The notes under the pieces: model-generated
The model's input: only the letters and a program-made list of their open reading frames with translations
The model's database searches: none
What the model was told of the DNA's origin: nothing
Translations under genes and position numbers: made by a program
NCBI RefSeq assembly: GCF_030406045.1
Contig: NZ_CP128988.1
Coordinates: forward strand, 2,753,001 to 2,817,000
Reading direction: 5' to 3'
DNA length: 64,000 nt
From: Thiohalobacter sp. IOR34
Lineage (GTDB): Bacteria > Pseudomonadota > Gammaproteobacteria > Thiohalobacterales > Thiohalobacteraceae
Shown: one piece after another, positions 27,023-34,690 of the stretch
Position numbering within the stretch: position 1 is the stretch's first letter
How the letters are laid out: every line of letters starts with the position of its first letter

Positions 27023-27754
27023 ATGACCCAACTCGCCCTGGTAATCGATCTCAACGTCTGCGTCGGCTGCCACGCCTGCGTGACCAGCTGCAAGGAATGG
27101 AACACCTCGGGCACGGCCGGGCCGCTGCCCGACCAGCGCCCCTATGGGGAGGACCCGAGCGGCACCTTCTTCAACCGGGTGCAGACCTTCGAGGTCGGCT
27201 GCTTCCCGCACACGGAGACGGTGCACTTCCCGAAGAGCTGCCTGCACTGCGAGGACGCGCCCTGCGTGCCGGTCTGTCCCACGGGCGCCAGCTACAAGCG
27301 GGTCGAGGACGGCATCGTGCTGGTCGACTACGACAAGTGCATCGGCTGCAAGTACTGCTCCTGGGCCTGCCCCTACGGCGCCCGCGAGCTGGACGAGCAG
27401 CAGAAGGTGATGAAGAAATGCACGCTGTGCGTGGACCGCATCTACAACGAGGACTTCCCGGAGGCGGAGCGCAAGCCGGCCTGCGTGCTGGCCTGCCCGA
27501 CCAGCGCCCGGCTGTTCGGTGACGTGCACGATCCGGATTCCGAGGTCTCGGTGGCGATCCGCGAGAACGGCGGCTATCAGCTGATGCCCGAATGGGGCAC
27601 CCGCCCGGCCAACCACTATCTGCCGCGGCGCAAGACCCGTATCCAGATCCACGAGGACGAGCTGGAGCGGATCGACAACCCGCTGAAGTACGAAAAGCAG
27701 CACCCGGAGCGGATCATCGAGGAACCGACCCTGGACGACATCACCAGCTGGTAA
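27023..27754 (+). CDS. soeB: Sulfite dehydrogenase iron-sulfur subunit SoeB
   Basis: Electron-transfer subunit of 243 residues with four cysteine groups for [4Fe-4S] clusters: CVGCHACVTSCKEW (residues 13-26), CLHCEDAPCVPVCPTG, CIGCKYCSWACPYGAR and CTLCVDRI with CVLACPTSAR. It carries electrons from SoeA to the membrane subunit SoeC. It begins 40 bases after soeA; the intergenic part has a weak AGGTAGAC ribosome site. Confidence 0.95.
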   Translation: MTQLALVIDLNVCVGCHACVTSCKEWNTSGTAGPLPDQRPYGEDPSGTFFNRVQTFEVGCFPHTETVHFPKSCLHCEDAPCVPVCPTGASYKRVEDGIVLVDYDKCIGCKYCSWACPYGARELDEQQKVMKKCTLCVDRIYNEDFPEAERKPACVLACPTSARLFGDVHDPDSEVSVAIRENGGYQLMPEWGTRPANHYLPRRKTRIQIHEDELERIDNPLKYEKQHPERIIEEPTLDDITSW

Positions 27755-27808
27755 CCATCACCCCGCAGAACGCTGCGCGCCCGGCGCGCCATCCTGGAGA
27801 AAGAACGC

Positions 27809-28792
27809 ATGCATCCCGCATTTTCCGTGATCTTCCTGACCACCCTGATCGGTGCCGGCCAGGGCCTGTTCCTGGCCCTGTACACCGGCGAGCTGTACTC
27901 GGCGGTGCGGGTCCTGCCGAGCCAGCCCGGCGCGGACTTCTATGGCAGCGGCAGCCTGCTCGCCCTGGCGCTGCTGGTCGCCGGGCTGGTCGCCTCGCTG
28001 TTCCATCTCGGCCGGCCGGAGCGCGGCTGGCGCGCCGCCGCCCGCTGGCGCACCTCCTGGCTGTCGCGCGAGGTGATCGTGCTGCCGGCCTTCATGGCCA
28101 TGGTCTTCGTCTACGGCCTGATCCACTTCACCGGCTGGGACCCGGTGTTCTTCCACATCGGCCGCCAGGCGGACATCGCCATCGACCTGTCGATCCTGGT
28201 CGGCGCCGTCGCCAGCGTGCTGGCCTTCGCCCTGTTCGTCTGCACCGGCATGATCTATGCCGCCATCAAGTTCCTGCAGGAATGGGCCACGCCGCTGACC
28301 GTCATCAACTATCTGCTGCTCGGCTCGGCCAGCGGCTTCACCCTGGCCACGGCCTATGCCGCCTTCTGCGAACCGGCACTGACGGCCTTCTATGGCGCCT
28401 GGGCCATCATCCTCACCCTCGCCGCCCTGGTCTCGCGCAGCGCCGCGCTGCTGCGCAACCGGCGGCTGCGTCACAAGTCGACGCTGCAGACCGCCATCGG
28501 CATCCGCCACACCCAGATCGTGCAGAAGGCCCAGGGGTCGATGGGCGGCTCCTTCAACACCCGTGAGTACAACCACGGCCGCTCGCCCAGTTTTCTCACC
28601 TCGATGATGTGGATCTCGCTGCTGATGGCCTTCGGCGTGCCGCTGCTGCTGCTGGCCATCGGCCTGACCCCGCCGGCGCCGCTGGTGCTGACCTTCGCCT
28701 TCCTGTTCCAGTACCTGGGGCTGCTCGCCGAACGCTGGCTGTTCTTCGCCCAGGCGCGGCATCCGCAGAACCTCTACTACCAGACCGTGTAG
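27809..28792 (+). CDS. soeC: Sulfite dehydrogenase membrane anchor SoeC
   Basis: DmsC/NrfD-like integral membrane subunit of 327 residues that passes electrons to quinone. About eight hydrophobic segments are visible, starting with FSVIFLTTLIGAGQGLFLALY, then LLALALLVAGLVASLFHLGR, VIVLPAFMAMVFVYGLI and so on to LVLTFAFLFQYLGLLAERWLF. The HLGRPERGWRA loop is a DmsC-family hallmark. GGAGAAAGAACGC precedes the ATG. It completes soeABC, 54 bases after soeB. Confidence 0.93.
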   Translation: MHPAFSVIFLTTLIGAGQGLFLALYTGELYSAVRVLPSQPGADFYGSGSLLALALLVAGLVASLFHLGRPERGWRAAARWRTSWLSREVIVLPAFMAMVFVYGLIHFTGWDPVFFHIGRQADIAIDLSILVGAVASVLAFALFVCTGMIYAAIKFLQEWATPLTVINYLLLGSASGFTLATAYAAFCEPALTAFYGAWAIILTLAALVSRSAALLRNRRLRHKSTLQTAIGIRHTQIVQKAQGSMGGSFNTREYNHGRSPSFLTSMMWISLLMAFGVPLLLLAIGLTPPAPLVLTFAFLFQYLGLLAERWLFFAQARHPQNLYYQTV

Positions 28793-28832
28793 GCAGGCGG
28801 ACGCGGCATTCGGGGTCGGCCCGGCTCGATGT

Positions 28833-29348
28833 TCAGGGCCCCTTCAGCCAGGCCTCGACGAAGCCGCGCTGCGGAAGACCACTGACCGCCCGCTCCACCC
28901 GGCCGGCGCGCAGGTAATAGGTCCGCGGCAGCTCGCCACGCCAGGCGGGATCCACGGCGTGGCGCAGTCGCTGGCTGTGCGGCTCGCTGAACAGCCAGGC
29001 GGCCGCCCACTCCAGCCCCAGCTCGGCGAGCAGCGCCTCCACCTCCGCCGCCGCGGCCGGCCCGTCGGTCGACACCAGGACCAGATCCAGCCCCGGATGA
29101 CGCCGCTTCAGCTCGGCCCACATCGCCAGTTCCCGATAGCAAGGCGGACAATCCAGCGACCAGAAGGCCAGAATGAAGGGCTGGCCCTGGCGCGACTCGA
29201 CCACGCCCGCATAGCTCTCCGCCAGCCACCAACGCGGTGCCGCCATCGCCATCTGGCAAACACCCAGCAGGGCGACTAGCCCGCATATTGCACCAAGGCG
29301 GCGTGCATGAATGGGGTTCGTGCTGTAATACAGGGACGATATGGCCAT
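28833..29348 (-). CDS. Thioredoxin-like (TlpA-type) exported protein with mini-element-derived N-terminus
   Basis: A 171-residue protein with a thioredoxin fold and redox motif CPPC (Cys67, Cys70 in FILAFWSLDCPPCYREL), likely a periplasmic thiol reductase. The first about 24 residues (MAISSLYYSTNPIHARRLGA and a few more) are encoded by the end of mini-element B1, whose CTAG flank reads straight into the hydrophobic core LVALLGVCQMAMA. The element thus appears to give the gene its start codon and the Arg-rich n-region of its signal peptide. No other good start lies before the hydrophobic stretch. It is the last gene of the TonB receptor cluster; no TonB-cluster role is proven. Confidence 0.75.
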   Translation of the reverse strand: MAISSLYYSTNPIHARRLGAICGLVALLGVCQMAMAAPRWWLAESYAGVVESRQGQPFILAFWSLDCPPCYRELAMWAELKRRHPGLDLVLVSTDGPAAAAEVEALLAELGLEWAAAWLFSEPHSQRLRHAVDPAWRGELPRTYYLRAGRVERAVSGLPQRGFVEAWLKGP

Positions 29349-29523
29349 GAAAGGTACCTTGGGCGGGTTACGGTTTGTGCCTATTCGAGTTCAGACCAAA
29401 TCTGGCGTCGCATTTCGCCCGATCCCCCTTGAACCATAGCTACGGCTATGCTTCTACGGGCGATCGAACAAACTGCTTGGCCAGATTTGCCCTGAAACTC
29501 GAATCCTTGGTGCAATATCCGGG
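29280..29523. mobile_element. Non-autonomous hairpin mini-element, copy B1
   Basis: A 244-bp element with ends CCCGCATATTGCACCAAGG and CCTTGGTGCAATATCCGGG, flanked by CTAG on the left (29276-29279) and CTAG on the right (29524-29527). Inner complementary arms (TTCGAGTTCAG/CTGAAACTCGAA, CAAATCTGG/CCAGATTTG, CATAGC/GCTATG) give one long hairpin. The left 70 bp, read on the minus strand, encode MAISSLYYSTNPIHARRLG, the N-terminus of the neighbouring exported protein. No transposase is encoded. Confidence 0.88.
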
Positions 29524-29527
29524 CTAG

Positions 29528-29771
29528 CCCGGATATTGCACCAAGGCGGCGTGCATGAATGGGGGTCGTGCTGTAATACAGGGACGATATGGCCATGAAA
29601 GGTACCTTGGGCGGGTTACGGTTTGTGCCTGTTCGATGTCAGGCCGACTCTGGCTTCGCATCCTGGGTGATCCTCCTCAAGCCATAGCAACGGCTATGAC
29701 TCTTCGGACGATCACCCAGGCTGCCTTGCCAGCCTCGCCCTGAGCATCGAATCCTTGGTGCAATATCCGGG
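29528..29771. mobile_element. Non-autonomous hairpin mini-element, copy B2, in tandem with B1
   Basis: A second 244-bp copy directly follows B1, sharing the CTAG at 29524-29527 and bounded on the right by CTAG (29772-29775). Ends are CCCGGATATTGCACCAAGG and CCTTGGTGCAATATCCGGG. The inner arms differ from B1 but remain paired: TTCGATGTCAGG with CCTGAGCATCGAA, and CCTGGGTGATC with GATCACCCAGG. Together B1 and B2 fill the 470-base gap between the thioredoxin-like and beta-propeller genes. Confidence 0.88.
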
Positions 29772-29818
29772 CTAGACAGAGGTCCGTCAGCCACAGGCGG
29801 CAGCGCCTCGGGGCCACC

Positions 29819-31078
29819 CTATCTGAACTCCAGCAGCCGGTAACCCGTCTCGCGGGTCTGCCAGGAAAGCCAGGCCTGGCCGTCCCGGGCCACCAGGAAA
29901 GGGTAGTCCGCCTCACCGGGCGCCTCGGCCAGCACCCGGGCCGCCTCCCAGGTCTCGCCGCCGTTGCCGGAACGCATGCCGAGAATGCGACTGCGGCTGC
30001 CGTCGAACTCCCGCCAGGCCAGGTAGATCTCCCGGCCGATGGCCAGCAGGGCGGGATGCCCGGCCGCACGCCGTTCGTCTCCGAATGGCAGGGGCCGGGA
30101 CAGGCTGCGACCCTGGTCGGCGCTGTGCGCATAGAACAGGCCATGGTGTCGGGGCCCATTGTCGAACCAGGCCAGATGATAGACGGCGTCCGCATCGACG
30201 CTCAGCGCCGGCCCGTGATGGGGACAGGCGTCGATACGCCATTCGTCGAAACTGACCCGGCGCGGCGTACCGGGCCGGTCGGGCGCCTCCAGCTTGAGCA
30301 GGGCATGGTCGCGGACATTGTCATCGAAGATATGCCGCCACATCACCACCGGCAGGCCGTCGCGGTCCAGCGCCATCGCCACCCGGCAGCACTCGCAGCT
30401 GTGCCCGGCCAGGCGGCGATCGGGCTGGAAGCTGCTGCCAGCATCGTTGGACCAGCTGTAATAGACGGCGGCCCCGCGGTATCCACGCCCCGCCGCCTCG
30501 GCATCCGCCCGGTCACGCTTGTCCAGCCAGGCGATGAACAGCTGGCCACGGTCGTTGACCGCCAGGACGTCGAAACGGTGACCGATCGGCCGCCGGTCAT
30601 CGTTGACCGTCAGCGGCTCACTGAACGTCCGCCCGCCGTCCAGCGAGCGGCTGAAGCGGATGTCACCGCTGAAGCGCCGCCGGCCACGCCGCGTCCAGGA
30701 GACGAAGATCCGGCCTTCGCCATCCACCACCAGCTTGGGGCGGTTCTCGCCATGAGCGGCAACCGGCTCGGGCACAGGATTGACCACCCGGGGTGGACCG
30801 AAGCCGGTCGCCGGATCCGCCGCCTGCTGCACATAGACATGACCGTGCTGCGCCCAGGCCAGCCAGATCCGCCCCTGGCGGTCGACGAAGGGCGTGACCG
30901 TCCGCGCGCAGGCCAGGCTCGCAGGCTGCGCGACATCGGCACAGGGATCGTAGCCGGGCCGCGCGAAGGCGGCGCCGGCCATGCCTGCCAGAACCCAAAG
31001 CAGCACTAGCCCGGATATTGCACCAAGGCGGCGCGCATGAAGGAGGTTCGTGCTGTAATACAGTGACGATATGGCCAT
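29819..31078 (-). CDS. Sialidase-like (BNR repeat) beta-propeller exported protein, mini-element-derived N-terminus
   Basis: A 419-residue protein with repeated BNR/Asp-box signatures (SLDGGRTFSEP, SNDAGSSFQPD, SADQGRSLSRP, SGNGGETWEAA), so a six-bladed propeller is likely. Databases often name such proteins exo-alpha-sialidase, but catalytic residues cannot be confirmed. A HSCECC motif (His226, Cys228, Cys230, Cys231) suggests metal binding. Residues 1-23 come from mini-element C; the signal core LVLLWVLAGMAGAAFA starts just after the CTAG flank. AGGGGA inside the element is a plausible ribosome site for ATG 31078; a GTG at the junction is an alternative start. It lies downstream of the TonB receptor gene. 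Confidence 0.75.
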   Translation of the reverse strand: MAISSLYYSTNLLHARRLGAISGLVLLWVLAGMAGAAFARPGYDPCADVAQPASLACARTVTPFVDRQGRIWLAWAQHGHVYVQQAADPATGFGPPRVVNPVPEPVAAHGENRPKLVVDGEGRIFVSWTRRGRRRFSGDIRFSRSLDGGRTFSEPLTVNDDRRPIGHRFDVLAVNDRGQLFIAWLDKRDRADAEAAGRGYRGAAVYYSWSNDAGSSFQPDRRLAGHSCECCRVAMALDRDGLPVVMWRHIFDDNVRDHALLKLEAPDRPGTPRRVSFDEWRIDACPHHGPALSVDADAVYHLAWFDNGPRHHGLFYAHSADQGRSLSRPLPFGDERRAAGHPALLAIGREIYLAWREFDGSRSRILGMRSGNGGETWEAARVLAEAPGEADYPFLVARDGQAWLSWQTRETGYRLLEFR

Positions 31079-31148
31079 GAAGGATCCCCTGGGCAGGTTA
31101 CGGTTTGTGCCTGTTCGATGTCAGGCCAAATCCTTGGTGCAATATCCG
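31010..31148. mobile_element. Non-autonomous mini-element, internally deleted copy C
   Basis: A 139-bp copy whose left end CCCGGATATTGCACCAAGG (preceded by CTAG, 31006-31009) is intact. The right end CCTTGGTGCAATATCCGCC is altered in the last bases. The second hairpin arm is missing. Its left part encodes the start and first 23 residues of the beta-propeller protein. It abuts the REP array. Confidence 0.82.
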
Positions 31149-31151
31149 CCA

Positions 31152-31505
31152 ATCGCGGCCGGGAGGCCGCTCTACAGGGGTGTGGCGGAACCTCTGCCCC
31201 ATGTAGGAGCGGTCGCCAGGCCGCGACCGGGTTGCCCGCCAAATCGCGGCCGGGAGGCCGCTCCTACAGGGGTGTGGCGGAACCTCTGCCCCATGTAGGA
31301 GCGGTCACCAGGCCGCGACCGGGTTGCCCGCCAAATCGCGGCCGGGAGGCCGCTCCTACAGGGGTGTGGCGGAACCTCTGCCCCATGTAGGAGCGGTCGC
31401 CAGGCCGCGACCGGGTTGCCCGCCAAATCGCGGCCGGGAGGCCGCTCCTACAGGGGTGTGGCGGAACCTCTGTCCCATGTAGGAGCGGTCACCAGGCCGC
31501 GATCC
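31152..31505. repeat. Tandem array of four 92-bp REP-pair units
   Basis: Units start at 31152, 31243, 31335 and 31427 (period 91-92). Each holds an inverted pair of REP palindromes (ATCGCGGCCGGGAGGCCGCT and GTAGGAGCGGTCGCCAGGCC) joined by a short GGGGTGTGGCGGAACCTCT linker and followed by GGGTTGCCCGCCAA. Copies are nearly identical, differing mainly at TCGCC/TCACC and GCCCC/GTCCC, so amplification is recent. After it, ATGCAATATGCG (31544-31555) looks like a decayed mini-element end. This explains the gap up to the receptor gene; it is not a CRISPR array. Confidence 0.92.
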
Positions 31506-31579
31506 CCGGCAGGTCCAGCCACACCATCATCCGGGCTCCTGATGCAATATGCGAGCGCCTGCATGCGCCCTCCAGCGCC

Positions 31580-33670
31580 TCACAGGAACCGGTACTTGAG
31601 ACCCAGGTACAGGGTCCGCTCCAGGCCCGGCGAATACTCGAAGCGCTCCGGCCGACCCCAGGCCGCCGCCTTGTAGCTGGCGGTGGTGGCGTAACGCTGG
31701 TCGGTAAGGTTCATCACCCGCCCATGGAACTCCAGCTGTTTGCTGACCGGGTAGTTGAGACGCAGGTTGAGCAGACTGTGCCCCTTGTACTTGTAGGTGT
31801 TGGCCTGATCCATCCAGTACTCGCCGAGGCGCACCACCTCGAGCTCGACCCGGCCGTCGTTGAGAACGGCGGCCCGGTAGTCCAGGCGTGCACTGGCCAT
31901 CAGCCGCGGTGCCGATTCCATTTCCTTGCCGCTGAAGTCGGTGCTGCCCACCGACCATTCCTCATAGGTGTGCTTGGCGTAGGAGGCGGCGACATCCACA
32001 TTCAGACGCGAACCCAGGGCGCGCGCCAGGCGCAGTTCGACACCGCGATGCAGGGTCTCGCCGGCATTGACCGAGAGCCGCGCCGAGGTGACCGGATCGC
32101 GGTAGGTAAGGATGTCGTCCTTCTTGCTCATGCGGTAGACGGACAGCTCATAGTCGAGGCGGCCCACAGTGCGCCCGCGCACGCCGATCTCGTAGCTGTC
32201 GACCTTGATCGGCTCCAGCTCGACGGTGTTCTCCGCCCGCCCCTGGCGGAACAGCTGGCTCTCGGACGGCACCCGGAAGGCATGGCGGTAGGAGACGAAG
32301 CCGTTGAGCTGCTCATTGAAGCGCCAGGTCGCACCCAGCTTCGGGCTCAGATGATCGAAGTCGACCCTGGTGCTGGCCGGCCGGCGATGGGAGCCGGTGG
32401 TCAGCTCGCCCAGCTTGTTGTCGTAGTCGTATTCGGCATTGTCGTAGCGCAGGCCGGCGGTGACACGCAAGCGCTGCAGCGGCGAGAACTCGACATGGGC
32501 ATAGGGCGAGATGCCGCGGTAGCTGACGTCGTAGTCGTAGATCAAGCTGTCCAGGGTATAGCTGACATAGGTCTTGCCATCGGCGGCCAGGGTCGGGTTG
32601 ATGGCATGCTCGGTACGGCCACCCGGGCTGTAGTCGACGTCCAGGCCGACGATGACCCGGGTCTGCATGGGCTCCAAGTCACGCCGGTACTTGACCAGCA
32701 CGCCGAAGGAATCGTTGCGCGTCTCGTATACCGTGGGATCGTAGCTCAGCGACCAGTTGGGCAGCAGCTCCATCACGTTGTGCCGCAGGTAGGGGGTGAC
32801 GCTCAGCAGGCTGTCACTGGTTTCCTTCTCCCAGGCCACCGAGAAGCGCGCCGCCTGCACCTCGCGATAGGAGATCGGCGTGTAGTTGAGGGTCGGGTTG
32901 TTGTGATAGTCGTCCAGCAGCAGACGCGAGCTGCCGGCGGTCTGCTGGTCGATGTTGGACAGCGCCAGCACCGTCTTCAGGGTGGCGCCGCTGTCGAGGA
33001 AGGCATCCCAGCGCAGGGTGGCGCTCTGCCGGTCGTAGTCGGTGGCATCGCGCCAGCCATCGGTGTGGCTGAGATTGAGATCGGCGCGCACCCCGCCACT
33101 GTCCCAGCCGGTGCCGCCGGAGGCCAGCAGCCGCGCCCAGCCGTGGCCGCCGCCCTCCAGGCCGAGTTCGGCCTCCGGGGCTTCAGGCGCGGGACGGGTC
33201 ATGACATTGATCACGGCACCGATGGCGTCGCTGCCATAGAGCGCCGTGCCCGGCCCCTTCAGCACCTCGACACGGTCCGCCTGGGGCACGTTGACCTCGT
33301 ACAGGGCATTGTGATTGAAGAAGCCGGTGGAACGGGTCGGTATGCCGTCCTCCAGATACAGATACATGGGCTTGGTGGTGATCGGCTGGCGGATCGCGGT
33401 CATGTGGCCCTCGCCATTGGTCACGTTGACATGCACCCCGGGGATGCGCAGCAGCAGCTCGCCGGGATGGGCCGGACGCACCTCGTCGATCACCGCGGCA
33501 TCGACGGCATCGATGGTGGCCGGAATATCGGCCACCGGTACCGCCTCGCGGGTCGCGGTGACCGCGATCTCGGGCAGCGGCTCCGCCGCAGCGCCCGCGA
33601 GAACACCGCCACAGACGCCGGCCGACAGGACCGGGAACAGGACGTATCTGGAAACAGCTTTGTGATTCAT
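31580..33670 (-). CDS. TonB-dependent outer-membrane receptor
   Basis: A 696-residue outer-membrane transporter. A signal peptide covers about residues 1-28 (ending AGAAAEP). A TonB-box-like EIAVTATRE lies at about 34-42, and the plug domain follows (ELLLRIPGVHVNVTNGEG, VEVLKGPGTALYGSDAIGAVINVMTR). The barrel runs to the terminal LYLGLKYRFL, ending in an aromatic/Leu as usual. Substrate cannot be read from sequence; neighbours (tonB upstream, thioredoxin-like and HSCECC beta-propeller proteins downstream) hint at a metal or metal complex. A tandem operator-like repeat lies just before the start. Confidence 0.92.
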   Translation of the reverse strand: MNHKAVSRYVLFPVLSAGVCGGVLAGAAAEPLPEIAVTATREAVPVADIPATIDAVDAAVIDEVRPAHPGELLLRIPGVHVNVTNGEGHMTAIRQPITTKPMYLYLEDGIPTRSTGFFNHNALYEVNVPQADRVEVLKGPGTALYGSDAIGAVINVMTRPAPEAPEAELGLEGGGHGWARLLASGGTGWDSGGVRADLNLSHTDGWRDATDYDRQSATLRWDAFLDSGATLKTVLALSNIDQQTAGSSRLLLDDYHNNPTLNYTPISYREVQAARFSVAWEKETSDSLLSVTPYLRHNVMELLPNWSLSYDPTVYETRNDSFGVLVKYRRDLEPMQTRVIVGLDVDYSPGGRTEHAINPTLAADGKTYVSYTLDSLIYDYDVSYRGISPYAHVEFSPLQRLRVTAGLRYDNAEYDYDNKLGELTTGSHRRPASTRVDFDHLSPKLGATWRFNEQLNGFVSYRHAFRVPSESQLFRQGRAENTVELEPIKVDSYEIGVRGRTVGRLDYELSVYRMSKKDDILTYRDPVTSARLSVNAGETLHRGVELRLARALGSRLNVDVAASYAKHTYEEWSVGSTDFSGKEMESAPRLMASARLDYRAAVLNDGRVELEVVRLGEYWMDQANTYKYKGHSLLNLRLNYPVSKQLEFHGRVMNLTDQRYATTASYKAAAWGRPERFEYSPGLERTLYLGLKYRFL

Positions 33671-33683
33671 CGACTCTACCTTT

Positions 33684-33711
33684 TTGTTTTGAACAACTTG
33701 TTTTAAACAAC
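33684..33711 (-). promoter_or_regulatory. Tandem 14-bp operator-like repeat before the TonB receptor gene
   Basis: Two directly abutting copies, TTGTTTTGAACAAC (33684-33697) and TTGTTTTAAACAAC (33698-33711), differ at one base; each contains a small dyad (TTGTT..AACAA). They lie 14-41 bases upstream of the receptor ATG, where a bound protein would block transcription or initiation. The regulator is unknown. Confidence 0.6.
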
Positions 33712-33735
33712 AGGAAAAAACGTCGAACTCCCTTT

Positions 33736-34443
33736 CTAGTCCTGACGCAATTCGAAGCGCATCCGGTATTCCACCCGCCGGGGGAGGCGCATAGCGGCCG
33801 GCGGCCGCGGCAGGGGCAGGGCCTCCTGCACCGCCTGACGTGCGGCGTTGCGCAACAGACGCGCGCCCCCCGTCAGTTGCAGATCGCGCACCCTGCCATC
33901 GGCGAGCAGTTCGAAGCTCACCTCCACCTCGCCCTCCAGAGCCCGACGTCGCGCGGCACGGGGATAGAACTTGTGGCGCTCGATATGCGCCAGCAAGCGG
34001 GCCAGATAGCTCGTCTCCGCATCGGCCTCGGCAGCCGGCGCCGCGGGCGGCGGCGCTTCAGGCACCGCCGTCGGCCGCTCGACGGGCACCTCCGCCGACC
34101 GTGACGGCTGCGAAACCCGCGGCGGCTGCCTGACCGGCTCGGGCGCGGGGCGCGCGGGCCGCGGCGCCGGCGGCCGATGAGCCCTGGGCCGGGGCTGCGC
34201 AGCGGGTTGCTCCGGCTCGACCGGCCTCGCCCGCGCAACGGCCCGTGGCGCCGCTTCGGGTAGCGGGCGCCGCGGTGCCGGCGGCAGCCACTGCAGGCGG
34301 ATCGACTTCGATTCGGCCGCCGTCCTTGGCACCGGACGGGGGCCGTCCCTGTCCGCCCAGTACCCGTAGACGAACAGATGCAGTGACACCGACAGGACCA
34401 GCGCCCCGGCGAACACGGCCCCTTCATCCAGCTGCCAGCGCAT
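33736..34443 (-). CDS. tonB: TonB-like energy transducer
   Basis: A 235-residue inner-membrane-anchored periplasmic protein. One N-terminal transmembrane helix (about residues 11-29) is followed by a long Pro/Arg/Ala/Glu-rich linker (about 40-140). The C-terminal TonB domain is YLARLLAHIERHKFYPRAAR, GEVEVSFELLADGRVRDLQL and the closing MRFELRQD. It probably powers the receptor encoded 65 bases downstream. The ATG at 34443 (MRWQLDEG) has no clear ribosome site; an in-frame GTG two codons upstream is possible. The longer frame to 34773 overlaps moaA and its promoter and is rejected. Confidence 0.88.
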   Translation of the reverse strand: MRWQLDEGAVFAGALVLSVSLHLFVYGYWADRDGPRPVPRTAAESKSIRLQWLPPAPRRPLPEAAPRAVARARPVEPEQPAAQPRPRAHRPPAPRPARPAPEPVRQPPRVSQPSRSAEVPVERPTAVPEAPPPAAPAAEADAETSYLARLLAHIERHKFYPRAARRRALEGEVEVSFELLADGRVRDLQLTGGARLLRNAARQAVQEALPLPRPPAAMRLPRRVEYRMRFELRQD

Positions 34444-34690
34444 GGACACGGTAACAACGGCTCTCCTCGGCCCGGCCCTTGCCGCCGGGTGAGCCCCTCT
34501 GCAGCAAGAAGGGGGCCAGACTTTATTTCCTGCCAAATCAGCAGGATAGAAGGCTCGCGTCAGAGAAGGGCAGGGCATATGCCCCAGGCTTGCGGGCAAA
34601 AGCCGCAGCCAGGATGGGGGACCGATGGGCGGAGACTGGACCCGTCGGCCCTCGGCACCCATAATCCAGAGACGGGGCAGCGGGGCGGAT
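34444..34690. other. Divergent tonB / moaA intergenic region
   Basis: Non-coding. It contains a small dyad CCTGC-N7-GCAGG (34529-34545). The moaA control elements begin at 34691. I looked for cobalamin and Moco riboswitch cores and could not support either. Confidence 0.5.

Noticed and set aside
31152-31505. CRISPR-like array
   Set aside because: The regular period comes from tandem duplication of REP pairs: the between-repeat parts are identical rather than unique spacers, the repeat is far longer than CRISPR repeats, and no cas genes are near.
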